In this document: positions 25,365 to 34,316 of the stretch, piece after piece
How the letters are laid out: each line of letters begins with the position of its first letter
Position numbering within the stretch: the first letter of the stretch is position 1
Source of the DNA: Acidimicrobium ferrooxidans DSM 10331
GTDB taxonomy: Bacteria > Actinomycetota > Acidimicrobiia > Acidimicrobiales > Acidimicrobiaceae
Length of the DNA stretch: 64,000 nt
Assembly (NCBI RefSeq): GCF_000023265.1
Contig: NC_013124.1
Span: 1,368,001 to 1,432,000 of the forward strand
Direction: 5' to 3'
Made by a program: the position numbers and the translations under genes
The notes under the pieces: generated by a model
What the model was told of the DNA's origin: nothing
Database searches by the model: none
The model's input: only the letters and a program-made list of their open reading frames with translations

Positions 25365-25637
25365 GGTAGAAGAAGCACGGACCCGACACGAGCTCGCACG
25401 CGCCCGCTGACGGGTCCTCGAGGCGCGCCGTGTCGCTACCCGCACGGCAGGCGTGCCTGGTGTCCTCGATGCACGACGACCGGGCCTCGTGATGGACCCG
25501 ACCCCGAACCGAGCGACGACGGGGGCAGTTCGTCGATCCGTCGCCGGCCCCGCCCCAGGCCCAATCCACTGCACGCTGACAGAGGGCGCGCGTTTGGGAG
25601 CTCCTCGATGGCACAACGCCCCCCGCACCGAGATTTC
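25365..25637. other. Intergenic region between mutY and the HTH regulator
   Basis: These ~270 bases lie between divergent genes. No supported gene is seen. The part next to the regulator becomes AT-rich and carries the operator-like repeat listed next. Confidence 0.4.
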
Positions 25638-25678
25638 GCAAGGAATCTTTCGCAAATTTTGTTGCGCAAGGATTCCTT
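25638..25678. promoter_or_regulatory. AT-rich inverted repeat upstream of the HTH/MFS pair
   Basis: AAGGAATC (25640-25647) and GATTCCTT (25671-25678) form 8-bp inverted arms 23 bp apart. Between them lie TTTCGCAAA and the palindrome TTGCGCAA. GCAAGGAATC and GCAAGGATTC also form a direct repeat. This AT-rich island is the probable promoter and operator of the regulator that follows 20 bp downstream. Confidence 0.55.
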
Positions 25679-25697
25679 CGTAACTAGCATGGGAGCC

Positions 25698-26300
25698 ATG
25701 ACCGATGCCGCCGCGACCCCACGACACCTCCGCGACCCACGCGCGTTGCGCGCACTCGCACACCCGTTGCGCATCAAGCTCCTCGAAGCCCTGGTCACCC
25801 ATGGCACGCTCACCGCGACGCAAGCCAGTGAGCTGTTCTCGACGACGCCTGCGAGCTGCTCGTTCCACCTTCGTGAACTCGCACGCTTCGGCTTCGTCGA
25901 GCGCGCTGACGGTGGTCACGGACGAGAACGGCCCTGGAGGGCCGTCGCCGCCCCCCTGCACTTCGACCCCCACGCCGACGACCCGGACGAAGCCATCGCG
26001 GCGAGCGAGCTTGCTCGCGTCCTCCAGGGCCGCTGGATCGAGCGTTTCGAAGGCTGGTCGCAGGTGGCCCACACGTATGCAGCACCGTGGCGCCACGCGC
26101 TCTCGACATCTCAGTTCGTCGTCTGGCTCACCCCCACTGAGACCACCGACCTGCTCGCCGAACTCGCTCGCCTGATCCAGGAGCGCTACCCAGACCGGCT
26201 CAGCGATCCCTCGACCCGTCCCCCTGACGCCATGGCTGTCGAGATCATCCTCGATGCGCACCCCTTCGACCTCGAGGCTGGCGGAGCCCAGCACCAATGA
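25698..26300 (+). CDS. Winged-helix regulator (ArsR-like, HTH_20)
   Basis: The 200-aa protein has an N-terminal ArsR-type winged helix (LRALAHPLRIKLLEALVTHG then LTATQASELFSTTPASCSFH and LRELARFGFVERADGGHGRE). A C-terminal effector region has a helical part (LARVLQGRWIERFEGWSQVA) and an acidic end. Such proteins commonly repress an adjacent MFS exporter. GGGAGCC precedes ATG 25698; ATG 25689 is in frame too. Its ATG-stop overlap with the MFS gene (ATGA) and the inverted repeat upstream indicate an autoregulated two-gene operon. Confidence 0.85.
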   Translation: MTDAAATPRHLRDPRALRALAHPLRIKLLEALVTHGTLTATQASELFSTTPASCSFHLRELARFGFVERADGGHGRERPWRAVAAPLHFDPHADDPDEAIAASELARVLQGRWIERFEGWSQVAHTYAAPWRHALSTSQFVVWLTPTETTDLLAELARLIQERYPDRLSDPSTRPPDAMAVEIILDAHPFDLEAGGAQHQ

Positions 26301-27586
26301 GACCGGCGGTTCCCCCGGCCCTTCGCGAGCCGGGCTTTCGGCTCCTCGTCGCCGGACAACTCGCATCCACGCTCGGCGACCTCGCCTACGCAGTCGCTCT
26401 GCCTTGGTACGTCCTGGCCCAGCACGACGGTCCAATCCTCCTTGCGGCGGTCCTCGCCGCCTACGGGGTGCCTCGCACCGCGTTCGTCGCGGTGGGCGGC
26501 TTCATCGCCGACCGAGTGCGGCCCTGGACCGCCATGCTCATCGCAGACGGCACGAGAACCGCAGCCGCCGGGCTGCTTGCCGCCGTCGCACTCCACGGAC
26601 CGGCACAACCAGCCGTGCTCATCCCCATCGCCCTCGTCCTCGGCGCCTGCGAGGGGATCTTTCTCCCGGCGTCCTTCTCGATCATCCCAGCGCTCATCGC
26701 AGCCGACCAACTCCAAGGAGCCAACGCGACTTCAACCGCGGCCACCCAGCTCGCCACGCTGCTTGGCCCGGCGTTCGGCGGCCTCATCGTGGGGATCGCA
26801 GGCCCAGGTACCGGCTTCGGCATCGATGCTGCGACCTTTGCCGTCTCGGCAGGATCGCTCGCGCTCATCGCTCACCATCGCACCGACGACGCGGTCCACT
26901 CACACGGTCCGGCCTCGACGAGCACACGGCAAGCGGGCCCCGCCCCCTCTCCTCCACTCACGCTTCGGCGCCTCCTCGTGCACGAGCCGGTGCTGCTCCT
27001 CATGATCGCAACCACGGTGGCTGCCAATCTCGGCCTCGGCGGCCTCAGCGAGGTCGCTCTGCCCGTCTTTGCGCGCACCACGCTCCACGCCGATGCCACT
27101 GGCTACGGCGTCATCCTTGCCAGCTTCGGCGCCGGGGGCCTCGTCGGTGCGCTCGCGGCAGCGCGCCTCCCTCGGCTACACCGACCGCTCGTCGTCGGCG
27201 GCACCCTCCTCACAAGCGCGACCGTGCTCCTGCTTCTCATGCCCGCAACCGCATCGCTCCCCATCGCCGCGATCGACCTTGCGGGCTTCAGCGCTCTCCT
27301 CGCCGTTGCGAACATCGTCATGGTGACGGCCGTTCAACTCTGGGCCGATCCGCGCCTGCTCGGGCGCATCATGAGCATGATGGTGCTCGCCTCGGTGGGG
27401 CTCTTTCCAGTCTCAGTTGCCATCGCCGGTTTCGCGGTACGCGCCATCGGCGCGTCACGCTTCGTCGACGTGGCCGGGCTCGCCTTGCTCCTCGCTGCGC
27501 TCGCCGTGCTCGCAACACCAGCCTCGCGTCGCTTCGCTTCACCACCAGCGGCGCCCGCGCCTGAGCTTGCGGAGCCCGCCGACTAG
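26297..27586 (+). CDS. MFS transporter, probable drug or metabolite exporter
   Basis: This 429-aa, 12-helix membrane protein is of the MFS_3/enterobactin-exporter-like group. The first helix region is LREPGFRLLVAGQLASTLGD and the inter-helix motif is FVAVGGFIADRVRPWTAMLI (family motif G-x-x-aDR). A long loop at about residues 195-220 divides the halves. It starts inside the regulator stop codon (ATGA). The substrate is unknown; the adjacent ArsR-like regulator suggests induction by its substrate. The 198 bases after the stop, up to the convergent lipoprotein gene, show no gene. Confidence 0.88.
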   Translation: MRPAVPPALREPGFRLLVAGQLASTLGDLAYAVALPWYVLAQHDGPILLAAVLAAYGVPRTAFVAVGGFIADRVRPWTAMLIADGTRTAAAGLLAAVALHGPAQPAVLIPIALVLGACEGIFLPASFSIIPALIAADQLQGANATSTAATQLATLLGPAFGGLIVGIAGPGTGFGIDAATFAVSAGSLALIAHHRTDDAVHSHGPASTSTRQAGPAPSPPLTLRRLLVHEPVLLLMIATTVAANLGLGGLSEVALPVFARTTLHADATGYGVILASFGAGGLVGALAAARLPRLHRPLVVGGTLLTSATVLLLLMPATASLPIAAIDLAGFSALLAVANIVMVTAVQLWADPRLLGRIMSMMVLASVGLFPVSVAIAGFAVRAIGASRFVDVAGLALLLAALAVLATPASRRFASPPAAPAPELAEPAD

Positions 27587-27784
27587 CGCGCCTTGGTTCA
27601 CGCGCGCCGCCACGCCTTTCCCCCGCACGCAGCCTCGACCTCAGCGCGTTCCACGCGAGCGAACGCGACCCGTCGTGGCGCCTGGCAACAGCGCCTGTCC
27701 GACACGCGTAGCTGCCACAGTCTGCACTGGCGCCACGGAAACCCCCGAGACGGCGAGTTGCGCCTCAGAAGACTGCGGCGAGAC

Positions 27785-28729
27785 CTAGCAGACGTGACCC
27801 GCGGGCGCGCTGCAACCAGCAAGCACCTCGAGGTGGGCGGCGGACTCGAACGCACTCGGCGTGCCGACGGGTTCGCCTACCACGAGCCAGGAGAAGTGAC
27901 CGGCCAAGGGGTCGCCGAAGAAACGACCCTCGTAGATCAGATAGTCGCCCGCTGGCACCACCCCGCCGACGAGGTCTGTCGGCTGGATCAACCAGTAGCC
28001 CTTCGCATCGACTACCGGCCACACCCGCACTGGATCCGGTCGGCCGCCGGGAACGGCCGCTTCGGCCACCTGGGCCGACGCTGGGAACTGACCCTGCTGG
28101 GCTTGACCGTTCAAGGCAGTCAGGTCGGGTTCTGCGCTTCCAAGAGCGAAGTACTCCGCGGCGACCGCCGGCATCGAGGCACCCCAGACCAGCCACGGAC
28201 GCCAAAGGGGACTCGTCGGCAAGCTCACCTCCTCGGCCACGGAACCGTGTCTCGTCGTCACCGTTACGTTGACGCCGGCCGAGGAGAAGGCCTCGGCCTC
28301 TGCGCTACTCGTGTACGGCACCGAGAACACGATGTGCTGATCAGACCACTGTCGCAGCGTGCCGCCGCTCGTCGCCCCGCCGAGGATCGCCGACGCAAGA
28401 TCTTGTCCGTTGGCTCGAGCAACCGTGAACGAGTCCGCGTTCGGCGTGTCTCCCAGCCTGCTCCCCTCGACCGACACCACCACCCCCGTCGGCAAGCTCC
28501 CGTCCGGGCTCGGAACGAAGGAGAGCTCGATCCCCGCGATGTCCGGCGGAGCAGCGCTACTACTTGCCGACGGTGTCGGAGTTACGACAGGAGTGGTCGT
28601 CGAGTGGCTCGCACGCTGCGGTGCAGAGGCGTGATGACCGCTTGAGACGACCGCACCGCACCCGGCCATTCCCACCCCCGCGAGCACGAGCAAGGAAGAC
28701 CATCGCGAACGTTCGAACCGCACTGTCAT
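27785..28729 (-). CDS. Putative lipoprotein of unknown function
   Basis: The 314-aa protein has a basic start, a hydrophobic stretch and a lipobox (LVLAGVGMAGC, Cys at about residue 24). A Ser/Thr/Pro-rich linker and a beta-rich domain follow. That domain contains IELSFVPSPDGSLPTGVVVS, an IPT/Ig-like pattern with NVTVTTRHGSVAEEVSLPTS, and later WPVVDAKGYWLIQPTDL. I do not recognise a functional family. AGGGGGC lies 6 nt before the ATG. It is probably exported and anchored on the outer face of the membrane. Two Cys at the extreme C-terminus (GCSAPAGHVC) could form a disulfide. Confidence 0.7.
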   Translation of the reverse strand: MTVRFERSRWSSLLVLAGVGMAGCGAVVSSGHHASAPQRASHSTTTPVVTPTPSASSSAAPPDIAGIELSFVPSPDGSLPTGVVVSVEGSRLGDTPNADSFTVARANGQDLASAILGGATSGGTLRQWSDQHIVFSVPYTSSAEAEAFSSAGVNVTVTTRHGSVAEEVSLPTSPLWRPWLVWGASMPAVAAEYFALGSAEPDLTALNGQAQQGQFPASAQVAEAAVPGGRPDPVRVWPVVDAKGYWLIQPTDLVGGVVPAGDYLIYEGRFFGDPLAGHFSWLVVGEPVGTPSAFESAAHLEVLAGCSAPAGHVC

Positions 28730-28929
28730 GCCTGCCCCCTCTCACTCGACCCACACGCCCACGACCGGACGGCAGGTCTTCGGGTCCACAACCCCGGTCA
28801 TCTCCAACCTGCGCGCATCGTGCGACGCTGTCAAGCGCTGCCCAGGGTAGGCACCGGCCTTCTTGTGACCCGGGGTCAGCGGTCAGAGCCGACCCGCTTG
28901 CGGCACAGCTGTCGACGGTGCCGGTAGAG

Positions 28930-29157
28930 TCATGACACTCGGCGTCACCTCGACCGAGCACCTGCTCGCTGACGCCGAGCTCGCGGGCGAACTCGGCGAT
29001 GTTGCGGTGCTGGCCGAGGACGAGCACGGCCGCGTCTCTACGGAACTGGTCGAGGTCGTGGCCTCTTCCCAGGCGAGCGGGTCCGTTAGCGAGGGCTGGT
29101 GGCGGTGTCCAGTTCATCCCTTCCCCCGTAACAAGTGTCAACCCATTTGGGAAGGCA
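28930..29157 (-). mobile_element. IS3-family remnant (orfA and left end)
   Basis: On the minus strand the frame from ATG 29117 reads GHDLDQFRRDAAVLVLGQHR and NIAEFARELGVSEQVLG. This matches OrfA of the complete IS at 1259-2540 ([20 protein letters not shown] and so on). The outer end AGTGTCAACCCATTTGGGAA then GGCA resembles that element's terminal repeat. Homology ends near 28930; the rest of orfA and all of orfB are lost. The bases from 28730 to 28929, before the lipoprotein gene, show no feature. Confidence 0.65.
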
Positions 29158-29196
29158 ATCCTCGCCGGATGCGTGGTCGTGCCGTACGTCGCCCGG

Positions 29197-29580
29197 TCAG
29201 GCAAACGGAGGAAAGCTCGCGCGTCCCTTGTCTGGCCCTGGGAGACGGGTCAATAACCGAGCCGCTACTCCCCTGAGCACCGGGGCGTCCTCTCGAGCGA
29301 CGGTCCACACGCGCTCGACGTTTACGTCGGCGTAGGCGTGAATGAGGACGTTACGAAGGGCCTTGAGGCGGCCCCAAGGGATCTCGGTGTTGCTGCGGCG
29401 GAAGGCTTCGCTCAGCCGACCCGCCGCCTCCCCGATGATCTCCAACTGTCGGATGACCGCACTTTGCTTCTCGTCATTCGCAAGGAAGGCGTCGTACGAC
29501 ACTCCAGCCAAGTACCGGTCAATCCGGTCGCAAGCGACCACGATGTGGTCAAGATACACGCTGTCTGTGTGGCGTGACAT
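29197..29580 (-). CDS. hepT: HepT-like HEPN ribonuclease toxin (DUF86)
   Basis: This is the toxin of a HEPN/MNT pair, 127 aa and all-helical. The HEPN active-site motif R-x4-H-x-Y is present as RNVLIHAYADV (about residue 75). EKQSAVIRQLEIIGEAAGRL matches the DUF86 family. Such toxins cut RNA and are silenced when the partner adds AMP to the Tyr of this motif. ATG 29580 lies inside the mntA frame (32-nt overlap), so translation is coupled, antitoxin first. The pair sits between an IS remnant and an integrase remnant, so it was probably acquired horizontally. Confidence 0.88.
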   Translation of the reverse strand: MSRHTDSVYLDHIVVACDRIDRYLAGVSYDAFLANDEKQSAVIRQLEIIGEAAGRLSEAFRRSNTEIPWGRLKALRNVLIHAYADVNVERVWTVAREDAPVLRGVAARLLTRLPGPDKGRASFPPFA

Positions 29581-29884
29581 AGATCGTGCGCCGATCGGCC
29601 AGCACTTGTTCCCGGATGAATCGGTGCAGCAGGTGAGGTTCCACGAGATCGACACGCCGGCGCAACAGCGCCCCGAGTTCCTGCTGGACCTCGATCAGGT
29701 CGAGCAGGCTCCGCACCGGGCTGTCGGGCTCGAACGTCACGAGCATGTCCACGTCGCTCGTTGGCATGAAGTCGTCGCGCAGCACCGACCCGAACAGAGC
29801 CAGTTCTTCGATGCCGAAGCGATCGGCCAAGGCCGCCAACGCGGCGTCGTCGACGCTCAGCCTGGGATGCTCGCGAATGATCAC
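29549..29884 (-). CDS. mntA: MntA-like minimal nucleotidyltransferase antitoxin
   Basis: This 111-aa antitoxin has the nucleotidyltransferase motif GSVLRDDFMPTSDVDMLV (GSx-R...SDxD; Asp pair binds Mg-ATP) at about residues 34-51. In characterised HepT/MntA systems MntA AMPylates the toxin. GGAGG precedes GTG 29884 by 8 nt, and the longer upstream frame belongs to another remnant. It overlaps hepT by 32 nt. Confidence 0.88.
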   Translation of the reverse strand: MIIREHPRLSVDDAALAALADRFGIEELALFGSVLRDDFMPTSDVDMLVTFEPDSPVRSLLDLIEVQQELGALLRRRVDLVEPHLLHRFIREQVLADRRTIYVTPHRQRVS

Positions 29885-29899
29885 GCTCCGCGCCTCCTG

Positions 29900-30106
29900 A
29901 TGCAAGGCTACCACGGCGCGACCGCCTCGCCTCGAAGGCGACACCAGCTCGTAACGCGATGACCGGCTCCTTGTCCCCGCGCGAAGGGGCCAGCCAGCCT
30001 CTTGGCGTCGCTTGGTGGCGCACGCACGACAAGGGGCCTTGCCGAGCACGTCGACCCACCGCAGCTGAGCACGGTAACCGTCGCGATAGCGGGTGGTCGA
30101 ACCCAT
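29900..30106 (-). pseudogene. Possible integrase N-terminus, decayed
   Basis: A frame from ATG 30106 reads MGSTTRYRDGYRAQLRWVDV then LGKAPCRACATKRRQEAGW. It resembles the N-terminal arm-binding part of actinobacterial tyrosine recombinases (RYRDGYRARWVD...ATKREAEAWL), with apparent frameshifts afterwards (a later piece reads SSRYELVSPSRRG). It is transcribed away from tRNA-Pro, 140 bp from its 3' end, like the integrase at the tRNA-Ala-like gene. The match is weak and rests on memory of the family. The stretch 30107-30246 shows nothing else. Confidence 0.35.
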
Positions 30107-30246
30107 CCCTCTGGTAGGCCGCGTGCCAACCTACCCAAGAGCGTCCCACCTCAGTGGGTTGGGCCATAGGTTGCTTTCTAGGTAGCAGGAGCACCCAAGT
30201 CTGAACTATGCAGCTTCGCACCTAGCGCCTCAGTGAGGAGTGATGC

Positions 30247-30324
30247 TGGTCGGGCTGGCCGGATTTGAACCGGCGACCTCTTGACCCCCAGTCAAGCGCG
30301 CTAACCAAGCTGCGCCACAGCCCG
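30247..30324 (-). tRNA. tRNA-Pro (GGG)
   Basis: Minus-strand cloverleaf: acceptor CGGGCTG/CAGCCCG, anticodon loop CTGGGGG with anticodon GGG, T loop TTCAAAT, discriminator A and encoded CCA (30247-30249). TAGACT (30334-30339 on the complement) is the -10 box, 9 nt upstream. Confidence 0.95.
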
Positions 30325-30362
30325 TTGCCAGCGAGTCTACCGAGCGAGAGTCCGGGGGCCTC

Positions 30363-31547
30363 CTAGCCTTGGCGGCCGTCGTCGAGACCAAAGCGACGAG
30401 CGGCGCTCACGACCTCACGGCGATCAGGGCGTTCTCGATCAAGCCCATGAGAGCGGACGATGTCGTGGAGCCGGCCGGAGATCTCTCCGACGGCCTCTTG
30501 CTGCTGATCGGTGGCCGTTGCGATCTCACCCACGCGACCTTGCACCGATGCGAGCCCGTCCACGATCCCCGCCACGGCAGCCCGAGCCGAACCCCCAAGT
30601 TCGACGCTGCGCTCCGACTCTTCGAGACCTTCGCTGATCACTCGCACGGCCTCGCTGACGCCATCGCGCACTTCAGCGATGCCGACCCCAATCTGGTGCG
30701 CTAGCTCGCCCGCACGACCTGCCAGCTGTCGAACCTCGTCGGCGACGACCGCAAACCCCCGTCCCGCAGTCCCCGCACGAGATGCCTCGATGGCGGCGTT
30801 CAGGGCGAGCAGATTGGTCTGGTCCGCGATCCCCCCGATGGCCCCGGCAACGGCATCGAGCGAACGGGTGCGCTCGGCAAGGGCGGTCAGCGCCTCGGAG
30901 GTGCTCCGGATTCGCTCCGACAGGACCCCGACCGCGTCGATCACTCGACCGACCGTGGCGTCCCCGTCGCGAGCAGCCTCCGATGCGCTCGTCGCGAGCT
31001 GTCGCAGGTCCCCTGATGCGCGCGCAACCTCGGCCGCAGAGGCGCGCAGCTCCTCGACCGCGGCCGCGATCTGGGCGACGCCCGACGAGAGCTCACCGAA
31101 CCTCGCCTCGGCACGAACCGCCTCCTCGCGCGCCAGTTGTTCGATCGCCGTCCGGTCGAACCAGTGAGCCAGGTAACCCACGAGCCGACCCCGATCGTGC
31201 ACCGGACGTACGTGGGTCTCGAGGATGCGATCACCAATCCGAATCTGGGCGCTGTGACTCCCGCCGCGCGCCCGCAGTTCTCCGAGCACGCGTCGGACGC
31301 GCTCCGGATCGCGGTGGAACCGATGGATGCTCCCCCCGAATGCATGGCGCACGTCGGCGCCTTGCAAGCCGGCGTTCAGCTCGACAGCGTGCTCGGCGAA
31401 GAGGGCCTCGGCTGCCGGGTTGACGTAGACGATGGTCTGCTCTCCCTCCGGTTCGGCGATCATCACCGGGATCTCGACCGCGTCCAGTGCAGCAGCCCGG
31501 AGCTCGAGAGAACGAAGTGTGGACGGAGCGACGACGCGAAGAGCCAT
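30363..31547 (-). CDS. PAS domain plus chemoreceptor signalling domain, soluble
   Basis: This 394-aa protein has an N-terminal PAS sensor domain (about residues 15-135, [20 protein letters not shown] and [20 protein letters not shown]). A methyl-accepting chemoreceptor signalling coiled coil follows, with the conserved hairpin tip [20 protein letters not shown] and [18 protein letters not shown]. There are no transmembrane segments, so it is cytoplasmic. No cheA, cheW, cheB/R or flagellar gene is in the window. The start is uncertain: ATG 31547 is used here, and GTG 31595 is in frame upstream. Its strong tip conservation indicates it contacts a CheA/CheW array elsewhere or signals otherwise. 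Confidence 0.85.
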   Translation of the reverse strand: MALRVVAPSTLRSLELRAAALDAVEIPVMIAEPEGEQTIVYVNPAAEALFAEHAVELNAGLQGADVRHAFGGSIHRFHRDPERVRRVLGELRARGGSHSAQIRIGDRILETHVRPVHDRGRLVGYLAHWFDRTAIEQLAREEAVRAEARFGELSSGVAQIAAAVEELRASAAEVARASGDLRQLATSASEAARDGDATVGRVIDAVGVLSERIRSTSEALTALAERTRSLDAVAGAIGGIADQTNLLALNAAIEASRAGTAGRGFAVVADEVRQLAGRAGELAHQIGVGIAEVRDGVSEAVRVISEGLEESERSVELGGSARAAVAGIVDGLASVQGRVGEIATATDQQQEAVGEISGRLHDIVRSHGLDRERPDRREVVSAARRFGLDDGRQG

Positions 31548-31613
31548 GCACGAGGTATCGGCCCGAGATCTGATTCCAGTTGAGGACGGGGTCACGACCC
31601 TCTGTCGTCCTGC

Positions 31614-32549
31614 TCAGGCGTGGCAGGTCAGCGGGCGTCCGCCGTTGTAGGCGATCATATCGCCGAAGGCAGCGAGCACATCGACCTCGCGCCCATCGAG
31701 CTCGGCGATCGCTCGATGCACGTTGCCGACGAGGCGCTCTGGGTCCAACCACGCAGCGAACTCGCCGAGATCGACGGAGCGCGCCGCCTCGAGCGGGGGC
31801 ACCCCGGCCTCGTGTGCTTCGTGCGCGAGGTGCCACACGAAGCGGAGATAGCGCTCGACGGCGTCGAGATCAGCCGTCGTCGCAAGTGGGCCGTGCCCCG
31901 GCACGATGACGTCGGCGTCGAAGGTTCGGAGCCACGCGATGACCTCGATCCAGCCCTGCACCGACCCGCCCAGCGCAAAGGGGGTGCCGCCGACGAACAG
32001 GAGGTCGCCAGCGAAGAGCACGCGGCTCTCGGGCAACCAGACCACCGCGTCGCCTCGTGTGTGCGCAGGCCGACCCGCCGCCCTCACCTCGATCTCGTGA
32101 TCGTCGAACCGCAGGGTAAGACCGTCGTCGAAGAGCACGTCCGGCATGCGCACGTCGATCTCCCCCCACTCCACCGGCGTGAACACGCCCGGCGGCGGCA
32201 CGACGATCCCGGTCGCGAGCTCCTCGGGCACCGAGCGCTGAGCGATCATCACCTCAGGATCGAGGGTTGCGGTGCCGTTCGTGTGATCGCCATGGTGGTG
32301 CGTCGCCACCAGCAGGCGGCGCGATGGTGCTCCGACGCGTCGAGCTGCCTCGAGGAGCGCCTGGGTACGACGCACGGTTGCGGTGGTATCGACGTGGACG
32401 CTACGCTCCCCAGCGAGCACGATTCCTGCGTTCGACAGGAACCAGGAGCCATCGGGTTGGAGGTAGGCGAACACCCCCGGGGCCAGCTCCTCGAGTACGC
32501 CGTCTCGACGCGGCGTCCATGACGACGAGCTAGACGAGCTAGAGGACAT
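31614..32549 (-). CDS. Metallo-beta-lactamase-fold hydrolase
   Basis: The 311-aa protein has the MBL metal motif THHHGDHTNG (about residues 82-91), the further ligands His in RPAHTRGDAVVW and Asp in LFAGDLLFVGG, and the final His in VPGHGPL. It is of the stand-alone group acting on small substrates (lactonase/cyclase-like), without lipid-hydrolase or RNase extensions. It starts with a run of nine Ser after Met, an unusual low-complexity tag, and overlaps the preceding zinc-ribbon gene by 11 nt. Substrate unknown. Confidence 0.85.
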   Translation of the reverse strand: MSSSSSSSSSWTPRRDGVLEELAPGVFAYLQPDGSWFLSNAGIVLAGERSVHVDTTATVRRTQALLEAARRVGAPSRRLLVATHHHGDHTNGTATLDPEVMIAQRSVPEELATGIVVPPPGVFTPVEWGEIDVRMPDVLFDDGLTLRFDDHEIEVRAAGRPAHTRGDAVVWLPESRVLFAGDLLFVGGTPFALGGSVQGWIEVIAWLRTFDADVIVPGHGPLATTADLDAVERYLRFVWHLAHEAHEAGVPPLEAARSVDLGEFAAWLDPERLVGNVHRAIAELDGREVDVLAAFGDMIAYNGGRPLTCHA

Positions 32550-32736
32550 GGTGCAGCCACATGATGAGCTGGATGAGGCGATAGGTCAGGTAGATCACCG
32601 TCGCGACCAGCAGCAGCTTGAAGTGCCACGGGGTTCGCTTCGGCGGTGCGATGACGGTACCACAGCTCGGGCAGTGCCCTTCCTTGTCCAGCTCCGTGGC
32701 ATCCTGGAAGCGCTCGCAGCTCTCGCACCAGGGCAT
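32539..32736 (-). CDS. Small zinc-ribbon membrane protein
   Basis: This 65-aa protein has an N-terminal zinc ribbon with two Cys pairs (CESC at 4-7 and CPSC at 22-25). A single transmembrane helix follows (FKLLLVATVIYLTYRLIQLI) and the protein ends in MWLHHVL. The function is unknown. TAGGCT sits 6 nt before ATG 32736, so its mRNA is probably leaderless and also carries the overlapping MBL gene. Confidence 0.75.
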   Translation of the reverse strand: MPWCESCERFQDATELDKEGHCPSCGTVIAPPKRTPWHFKLLLVATVIYLTYRLIQLIMWLHHVL

Positions 32737-32774
32737 GCCTCAAGCCTAGTGGCAGCGCTCACCGAAGTGCGGTG

Positions 32775-34301
32775 CTACACCGGTGGTACCCCGTGTCGAC
32801 GCTCCGAGAAATGGCGATCCTTGACCGCCGCACGGCTGAGTCGAGCGATCAGCTCCGAGCGGAGGTCCTCGGGTTGGACGATGGCATCCACGACGAGGTC
32901 TGCGGCGAGCCGAACGAGGTCGACGTCGCGCTCGTACTCCTCACGACGAGCGGCGACGAAGCGCTCACGCTCGGCCGGATCGTCGATCTCCTGGATCTTG
33001 CGATAGTAAACCGCGTTCACTGCAGGCTCTGGGCCCATGACCGCGATCGACGCCCCTGGCAGGGCGATCGTCGCCTCGGGGTCAAAGGCTGGACCGCACA
33101 TCGCATAGAGCCCCGCACCGTAGGCCTTGCGAACGATCACGCTCACCTTCGGCACCGTCGCCTCGGCGACCGCAGTGATCATCTTGGCGCCGTGACGGAT
33201 GATCCCCTGGCGCTCGACCTCGGAGCCGATCATGAACCCCGGCACGTCCGCGAGGAACACGAGCGGGATATTGAACGCATCGCAGAGCCAAATGAAGCGA
33301 GCAGCCTTGTCCGCGGAGTCCACGAAGAGGACGCCCCCCTTGACCGCAGGGTTGTTCGCCACGATCCCGATGCTCTGGCCGTCGAGGCGTGCGAAGCCGA
33401 TCACGAGCTCCGGGGCGAACAGCGGCTTGAGCTCGAAGAAGCTCCCCGCGTCCACCAGACCCTCGATCACGCGATGGATGTCGTAGCCTTGCTGTGGAGC
33501 GTCTGGGATCAGTGACCGCACGAGCGGCACGAGCGGCTCTCGAGGCTCCTCACGGGGAGGATCGCCCTCGAAGTCGCTCGGCAGATACGACAGGAATGCT
33601 CGAGCCGCCTCGATCGCCCCACGATCGTCGACGACGAGGTTGTCCCCGCATCCAGAGATCGTCGCGTGCATGCGCGCGCCGCCCATCTCCTCGAGCGTCA
33701 CGCGCTCACCGATCACCACCTCTGCCATGCGGGGAGAGCCGAGGTACATCGAGGCGTGTCCCTCCACCATGAAGACCACGTCGCAGAAGGCCGGGATGTA
33801 GGCCCCTCCCGCCGCCGATGGGCCAAACAGACAGCACACCTGCGGGACCCTGCCCGAGAGACGAACCTGGTTCGCAAAGATGCGCCCCGCACCCCGTCGG
33901 CCCGGGAACAGCTCGACCTGATCGGTGATGCGAGCTCCCGCCGAATCGACCAGGTAGATGATCGGGAGTCGATGGCGGTAGGCGAGCTCAGTGATACGAA
34001 CGATCTTCTCGACGGTGCGCGCACCCCAGGAGCCGGCCTTGACGGTCTGGTCGTTCGCCATGATCGCCACCGGACGGCCGTCGACGGTGCCCGTACCGGT
34101 CACGACCCCGTCGGCCGGGAGCGAGGGGTCGGTGGCGTTCGCGAACAGACCGTCCTCTCGAAAACTGCCCGCATCGACGAGCAGACCGATGCGCTCACGC
34201 GCGTGCAACTTGCCCGAGGCCACGAGACGCTCCTCGACCGAGCTCGGCCAGGCGTACTTCGTGGTCTCGGCGAGCTCACCGATGCGCTCGTACTGATCCA
34301 C
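32775..34301 (-). CDS. Acyl-CoA carboxylase, carboxyltransferase (beta) subunit
   Basis: This 508-aa crotonase-fold carboxyltransferase moves CO2 from carboxybiotin to an acyl-CoA (propionyl-, acetyl- or methylcrotonyl-type). The N half has YLVDSAGARITDQVELFPGR and LFGPSAAGGAYIPAFCDVVF. The C half has NNPAVKGGVLFVDSADKAAR, FLADVPGFMIGSEVERQGII and AYGAGLYAMCGPAFDP, all PccB/MccB hallmarks. I place the start at GTG 34301 because GGAGG precedes it by about 8 nt; a start at 34316 would abut the der stop. The biotin-carrying alpha subunit is not in the window. It follows der on the same strand. Confidence 0.9.
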   Translation of the reverse strand: MDQYERIGELAETTKYAWPSSVEERLVASGKLHARERIGLLVDAGSFREDGLFANATDPSLPADGVVTGTGTVDGRPVAIMANDQTVKAGSWGARTVEKIVRITELAYRHRLPIIYLVDSAGARITDQVELFPGRRGAGRIFANQVRLSGRVPQVCCLFGPSAAGGAYIPAFCDVVFMVEGHASMYLGSPRMAEVVIGERVTLEEMGGARMHATISGCGDNLVVDDRGAIEAARAFLSYLPSDFEGDPPREEPREPLVPLVRSLIPDAPQQGYDIHRVIEGLVDAGSFFELKPLFAPELVIGFARLDGQSIGIVANNPAVKGGVLFVDSADKAARFIWLCDAFNIPLVFLADVPGFMIGSEVERQGIIRHGAKMITAVAEATVPKVSVIVRKAYGAGLYAMCGPAFDPEATIALPGASIAVMGPEPAVNAVYYRKIQEIDDPAERERFVAARREEYERDVDLVRLAADLVVDAIVQPEDLRSELIARLSRAAVKDRHFSERRHGVPPV

Positions 34302-34316
34302 GCGACCCTCCTCCAC

